From Candidatus Methylomirabilota bacterium (lineage in GTDB: Bacteria; Methylomirabilota; Methylomirabilia; Methylomirabilales; Methylomirabilaceae): DNA of 35,451 bases. A model generated the notes under the pieces. It did no database searches. It saw nothing but the letters and a program-made list of their open reading frames with translations, and was not told the DNA's origin. A program made the translations under genes and the position numbers. This document shows, piece by piece, positions 18,301 through 26,902 of the stretch (its first letter is position 1; each line of letters opens with the position of its first letter). The DNA is taken from contig JACQQF010000068.1 in NCBI GenBank assembly GCA_016207095.1, forward strand, positions 1 through 35,451. Direction: 5' to 3'.

Positions 18301-19580
18301 TAGCTTCGATAGCCGGCGTTGATCCTGACATAGTCTCCACTTAGATCGGTGGTCAGAATCGTTGCCGCCCCTCTTCCTCCGTGTAAGTCGATCGTCAGCG
18401 TGAACTCCGGCCGGCGCATCTGTCGCTCCGCCAGCCGCTCCTTGAGGCGACCCAAGCCGATGCCCCTCAGGACTACCGCAATCCCGTCAACGGCGATCTC
18501 AACCCGTAGGGGATCAAACCGAATCCCGGACGCTCCAAGGGCGGCCACAATACGGCCCCAATTGCAGTCCTCGCCGAAGAAGGCGGTCTTCACAAGCGCG
18601 GAATCGGCGACGGCCCTCGCCGCACGCATTGCTTCGGCTGCAGTCCGCGAACCTTTCACTTCTATCCGAATCAGTTTAGTCGCGCCCTCCCCATCCTTCG
18701 CGATCATCCGCGCTAACCGCGAGAGGACCCGATGGAGCGCCTCTTTAAAGACGCGCAGGCTGCCATCACCAACGCTCAGTCGGGGGGCATTGGAGGCCCC
18801 GTTGGCAAACAGGAGGACGGTGTCGTTGGTGCTCATGCATGCGTCCACGGTGATGGCGTTAAAGGTGTCGGCAACTACCTGCCGCAGAGTCCGCCTCAAA
18901 AGCGCGGCTGATACCGCGGCGTCGGTGGCGACAAAACAGAGCATGGTCGCAAGGTTCGGGGCGATCATCCCGGAGCCCTTCGCTATCCCGCCGATCACGA
19001 CTTTCCTCCCGCCCAGCTCAAAGCTGACGGCAGCCTCCTTTGGAAAGGTGTCGGTCGTCATGATGGCCCGGGCCGCCGCCCCGCCGCCTTTCGCGGAGAG
19101 CATCCGGGCCGCCTCCGGGATCCCGGTGAGAATCCGGGAGATCGGGAGCCGCTTTCCGATGACGCCTGTGGACGCGACAAAGACTTCCTGGGGTGGACGC
19201 CCGAGGAGGCGGGAGAGGCGATCGCGCATGGCCAGCGCATCTTGCGCTCCCTCACGCCCGGTGCAGGCGTTGGCATTGCCGCTGTTGGCGACGACAGCCG
19301 AGAACCTGCCGTACCGGAGTTGGCGCTCGCAGAGGAGGACGGGCGGGGCTTTGACCCGATTAACCGTCGTGACCCCGGCCACAGTGGCCGGCCGGTCGGA
19401 CACGACGAGCGCGAGGTCCGGTTTGATCCGTTTAATTCCGCAGAACACCCCGGAGGCCCTCACGGCCTTGACGGCCGTGACGCCGCCCGGGATGTCGCGA
19501 ATCACTGGCTGTTTCACAGGCGCGGGGGAAAAGGTCGCCTCAGGGGAACAGAGGGGGGGCTTGAAGCCCCGTCTTTTCAT
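18300..19580 (-). CDS. argJ: Arginine biosynthesis bifunctional protein ArgJ
   Basis: ArgJ moves the acetyl group from N-acetylornithine to glutamate (and in bifunctional forms also uses acetyl-CoA), giving the cyclic arginine pathway. Autocleavage before Thr212 in IAPNLATMLCF yields the alpha and beta chains. GGVTAVKAVRASGV near the N-terminus, GNANACTG, MTTDTFPKEA and FGEDCNWGR are all family motifs. The 426-residue frame starts at ATG 19580, inside the end of argC (41-base overlap), and has about 25 non-conserved leading residues. GTG starts slightly downstream are possible but have poorly spaced Shine-Dalgarno signals. The TAG stop coincides with the border of the 168-bp element, and the C-terminus YVRINAGYRS looks complete. 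Confidence 0.93.
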   Translation of the reverse strand: MKRRGFKPPLCSPEATFSPAPVKQPVIRDIPGGVTAVKAVRASGVFCGIKRIKPDLALVVSDRPATVAGVTTVNRVKAPPVLLCERQLRYGRFSAVVANSGNANACTGREGAQDALAMRDRLSRLLGRPPQEVFVASTGVIGKRLPISRILTGIPEAARMLSAKGGGAAARAIMTTDTFPKEAAVSFELGGRKVVIGGIAKGSGMIAPNLATMLCFVATDAAVSAALLRRTLRQVVADTFNAITVDACMSTNDTVLLFANGASNAPRLSVGDGSLRVFKEALHRVLSRLARMIAKDGEGATKLIRIEVKGSRTAAEAMRAARAVADSALVKTAFFGEDCNWGRIVAALGASGIRFDPLRVEIAVDGIAVVLRGIGLGRLKERLAERQMRRPEFTLTIDLHGGRGAATILTTDLSGDYVRINAGYRS

Positions 19581-20607
19581 CGAGACCGAACATCACGTTC
19601 ATGGCCTGGATCGCTTGTCCTGAGGCGCCCTTCACCAAATTATCGATCGCGACCACGACGATGCAGCGACGGGTCCTCTGATCGACGGCGAGGCCGATGT
19701 CACAGAAGTTGGAGCCGCAGACGTGCTTGGTCTCCGGGAACCGACCCTCCCGAAGGACTCTGACGAAGGGCTCGTGCTCGTACTGGTCCCTGTAGAGAGC
19801 AAGCAGTTCTTCAACCGCTTTGGAGGTCACCAAGGTAGCAGTGATGGTGGCCAGGATCCCGCGGACCGCTGACGCCAGATGCGGGGTGAATGTCACCAAG
19901 GCCTCCCGACCGAGCCATCGGCTGAGCTCTTGCTCGATCTCCGGCGTGTGACGATGAGATGCCACATTGTAGGCCTTGAAGTTCCCCTCCAGCTCTGAGA
20001 AGTGGAGAGGCAGCTCGGGCTTCCTCCCCGCACCGGAGGCGCCGGAAATGGCATCGATGACCACGGAGTCCGGGTCGATCACTTCGCGTTTCACCAACGG
20101 AAGCAGCCCGAGCAGGGCCGCCGTGGGGTAGCAGCCAGGGACTGCTGCCAACCGCGCCGCGGCGAGCTGCCGGCGGTAGACCTCGGGCAGACCGTAGACC
20201 GCTTCCCGGAGCAGCTTGGGCGCCACGTGATCGACCCCATACCAGCGGCGATAGACGTCGGGGTCTCGCAGGCGAAAGTCGGCGCTCAAATCGATCACCT
20301 TTTTGCCAAGGGGAAGGAGTTCGACTGCGACGGCCATTGCGGTCTTATGGGGTAAGGCCAGAAAGATCAGGTCAGCGACCTTCGCGATCTCGGGAGGGTC
20401 GAACTTCTCGCACGTGATCTCGAGCAGACCGGACACGCTAGGGAACACCTCTCCGATAGGCAGGTCGACGTAACTCTCAGAGGTCAGGGCGGTGATCTCC
20501 ACGCCTGGGTGGCCGATGAGCAAACGAATCAACTCCACGCCGGTATAGCCGGTCGCCCCGACAACCGCTGTCCGAATCTTGCGCCCTCTCTCCCGCTGCT
20601 GCTTCAT
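19540..20607 (-). CDS. argC: N-acetyl-gamma-glutamyl-phosphate reductase
   Basis: ArgC reduces N-acetylglutamyl phosphate with NADPH, the third arginine step. It has the Rossmann motif VVGATGYTGVELIRLL, the catalytic C159 in AVPGCYPTAA, and the late SHRHTPEIEQE and FTPHL motifs. I use ATG 20607 (355 residues), preceded by GAAGG. GTG 20646 would add 13 residues of no visible function. It overlaps argJ, so the two should be co-expressed. The spacing from rpsI is 144 bp. Confidence 0.94.
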   Translation of the reverse strand: MKQQRERGRKIRTAVVGATGYTGVELIRLLIGHPGVEITALTSESYVDLPIGEVFPSVSGLLEITCEKFDPPEIAKVADLIFLALPHKTAMAVAVELLPLGKKVIDLSADFRLRDPDVYRRWYGVDHVAPKLLREAVYGLPEVYRRQLAAARLAAVPGCYPTAALLGLLPLVKREVIDPDSVVIDAISGASGAGRKPELPLHFSELEGNFKAYNVASHRHTPEIEQELSRWLGREALVTFTPHLASAVRGILATITATLVTSKAVEELLALYRDQYEHEPFVRVLREGRFPETKHVCGSNFCDIGLAVDQRTRRCIVVVAIDNLVKGASGQAIQAMNVMFGLDEKTGLQAPPLFP

Positions 20608-20750
20608 CACGCCTTCGGACTCAATCGTCCCGTCTCGAATGGCCACGTATGTATCATCCCTTACGAGTGCGTCCGATTCATCGGAGGCCGTAGCGAAAAC
20701 AAAAAAGGAAGGTCAACACGGACCCTCCCTTTCAGGATGCGAGAAGCCGG

Positions 20751-21146
20751 CTAACGCTTGGAGAACTGGAAGCGCGCTCGCGCTCCCTTCTGGCCATATT
20801 TCTTCCGTTCCTTGGCACGCGGATCCCTGGTGAGCAACCCGGCCTTGCGAAGCGTCGGCCGCAAGGACGATTCGCTGGCCAAGAGGGCCCGAGCGACACC
20901 AAGCCGCACCGCGCCGGCCTGACCGGTCATGCCGCCCCCTGCGACATTCGCGCGCAGGTCGAACTTCCCTTCCATCCCCACGGTTTTCAGCGGCTGAACG
21001 ATCAGCGATTGATGGGCAGCCCGGCTGAAATACTCCGAAAGCGGCCGCTTGTTCACGACCATCTTACCCTCTCCCGGCTTGAGCCAAACCCTGGCGACAG
21101 ATGCCTTTCGCCGGCCGGTCCCGTACATTGCACCTTCCGTTGGCAT
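20751..21146 (-). CDS. rpsI: 30S ribosomal protein S9
   Basis: S9, 131 residues, with [13 protein letters not shown] at the N-terminus, [19 protein letters not shown] in the middle, and the invariant C-terminal RFQFSKR that reaches toward the P-site tRNA. The alternative ATG six codons in (MYGTGRRK) has GGAAGG close upstream. It lies nine bases after rplM, the universal L13-S9 pair. Confidence 0.97.
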   Translation of the reverse strand: MPTEGAMYGTGRRKASVARVWLKPGEGKMVVNKRPLSEYFSRAAHQSLIVQPLKTVGMEGKFDLRANVAGGGMTGQAGAVRLGVARALLASESSLRPTLRKAGLLTRDPRAKERKKYGQKGARARFQFSKR

Positions 21147-21155
21147 GACAGTACG

Positions 21156-21614
21156 TTACGCCTCCTTCATCGTCTTCTTGACAAACGGCGCCGGCCGCTG
21201 CGACGCATGCGGATGAGCAGCGCCGGCGTATACCTTGAGCTTGCGGAACAGCGCATCCCCCAACTTTGTCTTAGGCAACATTCCACGCACGGCGTACTCC
21301 ACCACTCGGGTCGGATGTTTCCTGAGCATCTGCTCAGCCGTCGTCGTTTTCAATCCTCCCGGGTAGCCCGAGTGACGGTGGTACAGTTTGTCCTTCAACT
21401 TCTTTCCCGTCAGCATGACCTTTTCGGCATTGATAACGACCACGAAATCTCCGGTATCAAGGTGGGGGCTGAAGATCGGCTTGTGTTTGCCCCGGAGGAG
21501 GACAGCCACCTCGGTCGCCAGTCTCCCAAGCACGCGTCCCGATGCGTCGAACAGATGCCAACGCTTATCGATCTCGTCGATGCGTCGATGAATCGTTTTC
21601 GTCATTAGGGACAT
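21156..21614 (-). CDS. rplM: 50S ribosomal protein L13
   Basis: L13, an early assembly protein of the large subunit. [19 protein letters not shown], then [33 protein letters not shown] and GMLPKTKLG are all diagnostic. The first ATG (21614) is only three bases from AGGAG. ATG 21605 is further away but also usable; the products differ by three residues. It is transcribed from the promoter proposed just upstream, with rpsI following. Confidence 0.97.
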   Translation of the reverse strand: MSLMTKTIHRRIDEIDKRWHLFDASGRVLGRLATEVAVLLRGKHKPIFSPHLDTGDFVVVINAEKVMLTGKKLKDKLYHRHSGYPGGLKTTTAEQMLRKHPTRVVEYAVRGMLPKTKLGDALFRKLKVYAGAAHPHASQRPAPFVKKTMKEA

Positions 21615-21649
21615 TTCTCCTCTCGTCGTAGCAGTAAGAAAACGTATTG

Positions 21650-21678
21650 ACGGTAGTGACCGAGGCCGCGTTTGTCAA
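21650..21678 (-). promoter_or_regulatory. Candidate promoter of rplM-rpsI
   Basis: On the minus strand a perfect TTGACA -35 (21678-21673) is followed after 17 bases by TACCGT (21655-21650), a weak -10. The position, about 35 bp upstream of the L13 start, fits a ribosomal protein promoter with a short leader. Confidence 0.45.
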
Positions 21679-21691
21679 GGAAAAAACGCCG

Positions 21692-21852
21692 TCAACCTTG
21701 CCGGGCGGCCTTCTTCGGCGCAGCCTTGGCTCGGCCCTGGAATACCATGATCCATATACGAACGGATCGAGCGTACCATGATTCGTAGCCTCTCGGGCCG
21801 CGGCCGCCTTCCGAGTCGAAGGAAGCTTGACCGCTTTTTCCTTGAACGCCAT
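21692..21852 (-). pseudogene. Possible broken lysine/alanine-rich protein gene
   Basis: The frame from ATG 21852 reads MAFKEKAVKLPSTRKAAAAR. Further on, a different frame reads GRAKAAPKKAARQG and stops at 21692. Together they would look like a histone-H1-like basic tail split by a frameshift. There is no Shine-Dalgarno and the likeness may be chance. Confidence 0.22.
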
Positions 21853-21899
21853 GGCAGAGTAGAGTAGGCTCTGAATTGCACCCTCGTGCGGCACTTCTC

Positions 21900-22067
21900 G
21901 TGTCCTGAGTCTAAGGTTCGCTTCAGAAATCCCCCCTCCCTTGACGGGAGGAGGCGTGAGGGAGGGTGAGTGAGTATCAGGCATCTGCCGCCTTCACCCC
22001 CACCCAAGCCCTCCCCCATCTAAGGGGGAGGGGAAGAATTATGGTCCGAATTTCTGACTCGGGACAC
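21900..22067 (+). mobile_element. 168-bp MITE-like element, copy 2
   Basis: Same length as 18133-18300, opposite orientation, about 94% identical. The terminal repeats are GTGTCCTGAGTC and GACTCGGGACAC. The bases just outside are CTC and GAG, which extend the palindrome instead of forming a direct target duplication. The pair brackets argJ, argC, rpsI and rplM. Confidence 0.75.
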
Positions 22068-22110
22068 GAGCCGCAACAAGTTGGAACGGCACTATTGATT
22101 GGAGACTGCG

Positions 22111-22374
22111 ATGTTCGGACTGGGTATGCCGGAATTGTTGGTGATCTTTTTGATCGCGCTTATCGTCTTTGGCGCTGGGAAACTGCCCCAAATCGGTAGC
22201 TCTCTCGGCACGGCGATTCGCGAGTTCAAGAAGTCGATCGAATCGCCCCCCAAAGAGGTGCCCACCGCCACCCCTGACGAGATCGTTTGCAAACAGTGTC
22301 ACCGGCCTCTTCAAAAGGACTGGCTGACCTGCCCCCACTGCGGCCTGAAGATCGAGGCAAACCCAGGGGCATAG
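22111..22374 (+). CDS. tatA: TatA/E-type Tat translocase subunit with C-terminal zinc ribbon
   Basis: TatA forms the pore-like assemblies of the twin-arginine pathway, which exports folded proteins. The opening MFGLGMPELLVIFLIALIVF, the GAGKLPQIG hinge and the amphipathic GTAIREFKKSIE helix are standard. After a short Pro-rich linker the 87-residue protein ends in a CKQC, ten residues, CPHC pattern, a rubredoxin-like zinc ribbon not normally present in TatA. ATG 22111 is set by GGAGA five bases upstream; the open frame from 22099 is not needed. No tatC is adjacent. It is convergent with coaX and one of few plus-strand genes. Confidence 0.88.
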   Translation: MFGLGMPELLVIFLIALIVFGAGKLPQIGSSLGTAIREFKKSIESPPKEVPTATPDEIVCKQCHRPLQKDWLTCPHCGLKIEANPGA

Positions 22375-22378
22375 CCCC

Positions 22379-22415
22379 AGTTCCGGGTTCCAAGTTCCGA
22401 GTTCCTGGTTCCAGG
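22379..22415 (+). repeat. Degenerate GTTCC tandem repeat
   Basis: Four to five GTTCC-containing units of eight to nine bases fill the space between the convergent ends of tatA and coaX. No T-tract terminator is visible there. Confidence 0.7.
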
Positions 22416-22420
22416 TCGAA

Positions 22421-23185
22421 TCAGAGATTCCGTTCATAGATGATGCGCAGACCGGTCAGCGTCAGGAGCGGGTCCACGTGGTGGATGAGCCGTGATTCGC
22501 TCAGGATCAGGTGTGCCAGCCCGCCAGTGGCAAGCACGACCGGTTCCCCTCCCATTTCCTCCCGCATCCTCGTCACGATCCCCTCCACCAGGCCGAGATA
22601 ACCGAAGAAGAGGCCGGCCTGCATGCTGGCCACCGTATTTTTTCCCACGACGGATTTGGGCTTGGCGATATCAATGCGCGGCAGCTTCGCTGTCCGCTCG
22701 AACAAGGCTTCAGCCGCAATCCCGATTCCGGGAGCGATAATACCCCCTATGTACTCCCCTCTGCCGGACACCGCGTCAAAGGTAGTGGCTGTCCCGAAAT
22801 CGACCACGATGGCGGGGCCCCCGTAGGCCTCGAAGGCGGCGACCGCATTCACGATCCGGTCGGCGCCCACCTCGCGCGGGCTGTCATACAGGATCGGCAT
22901 GCCTGTCTTGATCCCCGGCCCGACGACCAGGGGCGCGATGCCAAAGTAGCGGTGGGCCATCTCCTCCAGTGAGGACTGAAGCGGCGGGACGACCGAGGAG
23001 ATGATAACTGCTGAAATCCTATCGAGCGCCAGCCCGGCGAGGTCCAGAAGGCTCTTGATCAGTATCCCGTACTCGTCCCCGGTTCCATCGCGGCGGGTGG
23101 CCAGGCGCCAGTGGATCCGGAGCTCCTTGCCCTCGAACACCCCCACCACAGTATTGGTATTCCCAACATCCAGCGCGAGCAACAT
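22421..23185 (-). CDS. coaX: Type III pantothenate kinase
   Basis: CoaX phosphorylates pantothenate, the first step of coenzyme A synthesis. It is a member of the ASKHA fold with [11 protein letters not shown] at the N-terminus (phosphate loop), [11 protein letters not shown] and [10 protein letters not shown], plus a late ATGGLA. It has 254 residues from ATG 23185; the frame upstream to 23296 overlaps birA and is not conserved. It starts six bases after the birA stop. A CoaX-BirA pair is common and in some lineages fused. Confidence 0.93.
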   Translation of the reverse strand: MLLALDVGNTNTVVGVFEGKELRIHWRLATRRDGTGDEYGILIKSLLDLAGLALDRISAVIISSVVPPLQSSLEEMAHRYFGIAPLVVGPGIKTGMPILYDSPREVGADRIVNAVAAFEAYGGPAIVVDFGTATTFDAVSGRGEYIGGIIAPGIGIAAEALFERTAKLPRIDIAKPKSVVGKNTVASMQAGLFFGYLGLVEGIVTRMREEMGGEPVVLATGGLAHLILSESRLIHHVDPLLTLTGLRIIYERNL

Positions 23186-23190
23186 GGGGA

Positions 23191-24009
23191 CTATCCCGTG
23201 AGTGTGACGTCGCCGGCAATCAGGCGATGGAGCCGTTGGTCGGCGTCCCGGATCAGTAGAGCGCCAGCGTGGTCCAGATCGACGGCAAGACCGCACAACT
23301 GCTGATCACCCGATCGCGCTACCACTCTCTGACCCAGTGTCAGGCAAGACTGCCGCAGGCGCTCAATGATGGGAGCAAGGCCCTCCGACAGAAAGCAATT
23401 ATACCATCGGTCGAGGCTCTCACAGAGCGATCGGATCATCGCGGTCCTATCCACAAGGCGCCCCGCTTCGATCCGAAGCGAGGTGGCGGTGTGTCGTAGC
23501 TCGCCTTCGAAGCTCGCCTCGGTCTGATTCACGTTGATCCCTATCCCGAGAACGACATAGTCAAGATGGGAGGTCTCGGCCGCCACCTCGCCCAAGATCC
23601 CGCCCACCTTTCGCCCTCGAACGATCAGGTCGTTCGGCCACTTGACCCCTGCGGCAAGGCCGGCCACCGCCTCGATGGCCTCGGCCACCGCCGCGGCCCC
23701 CAGGAGCGACAGAGCCGGGGCGGCGTGCGGCTGGATCGCCGGCCTGAGGATGACAGAGAAATACACACCCACACCAGGAGGCGATGTCCAGGACCGACCC
23801 ATCCGCCCACGCCCGCGCTCCTGGGCATCCGCGATGACCACCGTTCCCTCCAACGCGCCTCGGACGGCCAACGCCTTTGCCTCATCGTTCGTGGAATCGA
23901 CCGCCTGGAACAGGTGGATCACCAGACCGATCCTGCGCGTGATGATGCCGGACCTGATATCCGCCTCGCTCAAGGGCGCGGCGATCTCCTGCGAAACCTG
24001 ACCCGCCAC
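23191..24009 (-). CDS. birA: Biotin--[acetyl-CoA-carboxylase] ligase
   Basis: Attaches biotin to the carboxyl carrier protein through biotinyl-AMP. It carries VDSTNDEAK, the biotin-binding loop [17 protein letters not shown] and GIGINVN. At 272 residues it has no N-terminal winged helix, so it is a monofunctional ligase, not a repressor. It follows valS by 15 bases and precedes coaX by five. Confidence 0.93.
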   Translation of the reverse strand: MAGQVSQEIAAPLSEADIRSGIITRRIGLVIHLFQAVDSTNDEAKALAVRGALEGTVVIADAQERGRGRMGRSWTSPPGVGVYFSVILRPAIQPHAAPALSLLGAAAVAEAIEAVAGLAAGVKWPNDLIVRGRKVGGILGEVAAETSHLDYVVLGIGINVNQTEASFEGELRHTATSLRIEAGRLVDRTAMIRSLCESLDRWYNCFLSEGLAPIIERLRQSCLTLGQRVVARSGDQQLCGLAVDLDHAGALLIRDADQRLHRLIAGDVTLTG

Positions 24010-24024
24010 TGTGAAGGTTCCCTC

Positions 24025-26817
24025 CTATCGCGCCATCGCAGCCAACCGCTCCAGATGCTGGACCAGCTTTGCTTTCGCGTCCAAAAGCCGGGCATGGCCA
24101 TCGTGCTCTTTGGCGACGACCTCCTCCGGGGCTTTCAACCGGAAGCCGGGGTCGTTCAGTTTCTTGGCGACCCTTACCAGCTCCTGCTCCACCTTCTCCA
24201 GCTCGCGCCGCAGCCTCTTCTGTCTGGAGACAATGACCGATGGATCGTCCACCGGCAGATGCACCTCGATGCCCTCCACAAACGCCACCGCAGCGCGCGA
24301 AGGACGATCGAGGTGCTGGCCGTAGGTCACTCCCGACGAGCGAGCCAACGAGGCCAAATAGGGCAAGATCGTCTCGATCGATCTATCGTCACGATCCGAC
24401 GAGGTCCGCAGGATCAACTGGATCGATTTATTGGAAGCGATCTCCAGGTCCGAGCGAAGGTCGCGGGCAGCCCGCGTCAGTTCCATCAAAAGGCCGATCG
24501 ATACCTCGGCGTCAGGGGCGCGGCACGCCGGGTCGGCCGTTGGCCAGTCGGCCACCATCAGGCTATCGCCGCGGTGTGGGAGCTGCCGCCAAATCTCCTC
24601 AGTGATAAACGGCATGAACGGATGGAGAAGACGCAGCGCAGTGTCCAGACCATGGAGCAAGAGGGCGACCCCCGCCCGCCGCTCCTCATCCCGGGCGTCT
24701 GAATTGAGACGGGCCTTGACGATCTCCAAGTACCAGTCGCAGTACTCATGCCAAAGAAACTGGTAGAGGGCCGAGGCGGCATCGTTGAACCGATACGCCT
24801 CCAGGGCCTCCGTCACCTCGCCGATCAGAGCCTGCAAGCGGCTCAGCAACCAGCGATCGGCTAGGTCAAGAGACAGAGAACCGAGGGTCGGAGACGCGCC
24901 GCCCAGGACAGGCAGGTGCCGGGAGAGAAATTGATACGCGTTCCACAGCTTGTTGCAGAAATGGCGATACCCCTCGATTCGCTCCTCGGAGAGCCGCACG
25001 TCTCGCCCTTGGGCCGCAAGGGCGGCCAGGGTGAAGCGGAGGGCATCGGCCCCGTACCGCTCGATGACCTCCATGGGGTCGATCACGTTCCCCTTCGACT
25101 TCGACATCTTCTGCCCCTCGGCGTCACGCACCAGGGCATGAATGTAGACGTCCCGGAACGGCACCTCGCCCATAAACTTCAGTCCCATCATGATCATCCT
25201 GGCGACCCAGAAGAAAATGATGTCGAAACTGGTGACCAAAGCCGAAGTGGGGTAGAAGCGTGAGAGTGACTTCGTCTGCTCCGGCCATCCCATGGTCGAG
25301 AAGGGCCAGAGGGCCGACGAGAACCAGGTGTCGAGGACATCGGGGTCTTGGATCAGGTCCTTGGCGCCACATCGAGGGCACGCAGACGGCTTCTCCAATG
25401 CCACGATCGACTGTGCTTCGTTCGAGATAATTAACCAGTCTCGCTTCGAATCAGGAGTCCTCGTGGCTCCTGGCGCTGCCCAGGCGCTCCGGATAATGCT
25501 GTCCTTATCACAATTAACGCAGTACCAGGCCGGTATCTGGTGTCCCCACCAAAGCTGCCGTGAGATGCACCAGTCCCTGATGTTGCGCATCCACGCGAAG
25601 TAGGTATTCTCCCAGTGATTGGGAATGAATCCAATCCTGCCCTCCTCCACCGCCCTGATGGCCGGCTCCGCCAGCGGTTGAGTCTTCACGAACCACTGCG
25701 TCGAGAGGAATGGCTCCACCACGGTTTTGCACCGATAACACTTCCCGAGCGCATGCTGGTGTTCCTCAACCTTGACCAGGGAACCCCGTTCCCGTAACCA
25801 GCGCACCACCGCCTCGCGGGCCTCCGCCACCTTTTTGCCCGCGATCTCGTTGTAGAGGGAAGGATCTATTTTCGCCTCCATTGCTGGGTCCGAGATCGTT
25901 CCCTTCTCATCGAAAATTGCGATGCGCTCCAGGCGGTGACGCTCGCCCGCCTCGAAGTCATTGAAATCGTGAGCGGGCGTGACCTTCACGGCGCCGGTGC
26001 CGAACTCTTTGTCCACGAGGATCGAGTCGCCCACTATCGGGATGGTTCGAGCGGTCAGGGGGAGCTTGACGCGACGACCGATGAGACGATTGTACCGAGC
26101 GTCCTCCGGGTGGACGGCGACAGCGGTATCGGCCAGCATCGTCTCGGGCCGTGTGGTGGCCACGATCAGCGCAGTCGAGGGGTCATCCGCCAGCGGATAG
26201 CTGATGTGATACAGAAACCCCTTCGTCTCCTCGTGCTCCACCTCGATATCCGACAGCGCCGTTCGGCAGCGGGGGCACCAGTTGATCAGTCGTTCGCCCC
26301 GATAGATCAGGCCGTCCTCATAGAGGCGCACGAACGCCTCCCGGACCGCCCGCTGGCGCGGTTCGTCCATCGTGAAAGACTCCCGGACCCAATCGCAGGA
26401 GGCGCCGAGCCGCTTGAGCTGGCGAACGATCGCTCCACCCGATTCCTCCTTCCATTGCCAGACTCGCTTCACGAATTCGTCGCGGCCGAGATCCTCGCGG
26501 CGATACCCCTTCTCCAAGAGCTGCCGCTCGACCACATTCTGGGTGGCGATACCGGCATGGTCGGTCCCGGGGATCCAGACGGCGTTGTAGCCCTGCATCC
26601 GCCGCCATCGGACAAGGATATCCTGAAGCGTATTATTCATCGCGTGGCCCAGATGCAAGAGGCCGGTGATATTGGGAGGGGGGATCACGATAGCATAGGG
26701 CGGCTTCGGCGAGGCCTCATCGGCATGGCTATACCCGGCCTGTTCCCAGACTTCGACCCAGCGTTCCTCTATCCCGTGCGGATCGTATCCTGCCTTCTTT
26801 GTCTCCGACACTCTCAC
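24025..26817 (-). CDS. valS: Valine--tRNA ligase
   Basis: Charges tRNA-Val. The class I signatures are PPPNITGLLHLGH near residue 50 and KMSKS at residues 570-574. The editing domain lies between them (ATTRPETMLADTAV), and the C-terminal coiled-coil arm ends near residue 930. It heads the valS-birA-coaX run and is separated from the response regulator gene by the terminator at 26831-26887. Confidence 0.97.
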   Translation of the reverse strand: MRVSETKKAGYDPHGIEERWVEVWEQAGYSHADEASPKPPYAIVIPPPNITGLLHLGHAMNNTLQDILVRWRRMQGYNAVWIPGTDHAGIATQNVVERQLLEKGYRREDLGRDEFVKRVWQWKEESGGAIVRQLKRLGASCDWVRESFTMDEPRQRAVREAFVRLYEDGLIYRGERLINWCPRCRTALSDIEVEHEETKGFLYHISYPLADDPSTALIVATTRPETMLADTAVAVHPEDARYNRLIGRRVKLPLTARTIPIVGDSILVDKEFGTGAVKVTPAHDFNDFEAGERHRLERIAIFDEKGTISDPAMEAKIDPSLYNEIAGKKVAEAREAVVRWLRERGSLVKVEEHQHALGKCYRCKTVVEPFLSTQWFVKTQPLAEPAIRAVEEGRIGFIPNHWENTYFAWMRNIRDWCISRQLWWGHQIPAWYCVNCDKDSIIRSAWAAPGATRTPDSKRDWLIISNEAQSIVALEKPSACPRCGAKDLIQDPDVLDTWFSSALWPFSTMGWPEQTKSLSRFYPTSALVTSFDIIFFWVARMIMMGLKFMGEVPFRDVYIHALVRDAEGQKMSKSKGNVIDPMEVIERYGADALRFTLAALAAQGRDVRLSEERIEGYRHFCNKLWNAYQFLSRHLPVLGGASPTLGSLSLDLADRWLLSRLQALIGEVTEALEAYRFNDAASALYQFLWHEYCDWYLEIVKARLNSDARDEERRAGVALLLHGLDTALRLLHPFMPFITEEIWRQLPHRGDSLMVADWPTADPACRAPDAEVSIGLLMELTRAARDLRSDLEIASNKSIQLILRTSSDRDDRSIETILPYLASLARSSGVTYGQHLDRPSRAAVAFVEGIEVHLPVDDPSVIVSRQKRLRRELEKVEQELVRVAKKLNDPGFRLKAPEEVVAKEHDGHARLLDAKAKLVQHLERLAAMAR

Positions 26818-26830
26818 ACCTAGCGCTGGC

Positions 26831-26887
26831 GAAAAAGTAAATAGCGGGGATCGGGGCCGGAGGGCCGCTCCAGCTCCTCTCCCCGCT
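26831..26887 (-). terminator. Intrinsic terminator after the response regulator gene
   Basis: On the minus strand AGCGGGGA and TCCCCGCT pair over eight bases, with further GC pairing inside, and are followed by ATTTACTTTTTC. It would end transcription of the response regulator before valS. Confidence 0.55.
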
Positions 26888-26902
26888 TCGGTGCCCTTCC
26901 GA

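Larger units (their letters stand above)
21615..22110. other. Gene-poor spacer between rplM and tatA
   Basis: Contents: the rplM promoter (21650-21678), a doubtful broken frame (21692-21852), the second 168-bp element (21900-22067), and a GTTGGAACGGCAC half-site (22080-22092) that matches the ends of the 102-bp element at 27743-27844. Confidence 0.5.

Noticed and set aside
21675..22019. Minus-strand frame covering the second 168-bp element
   Set aside because: It mostly translates the repetitive element and has no start signals. Only the 21692-21852 part is kept, as a doubtful remnant.
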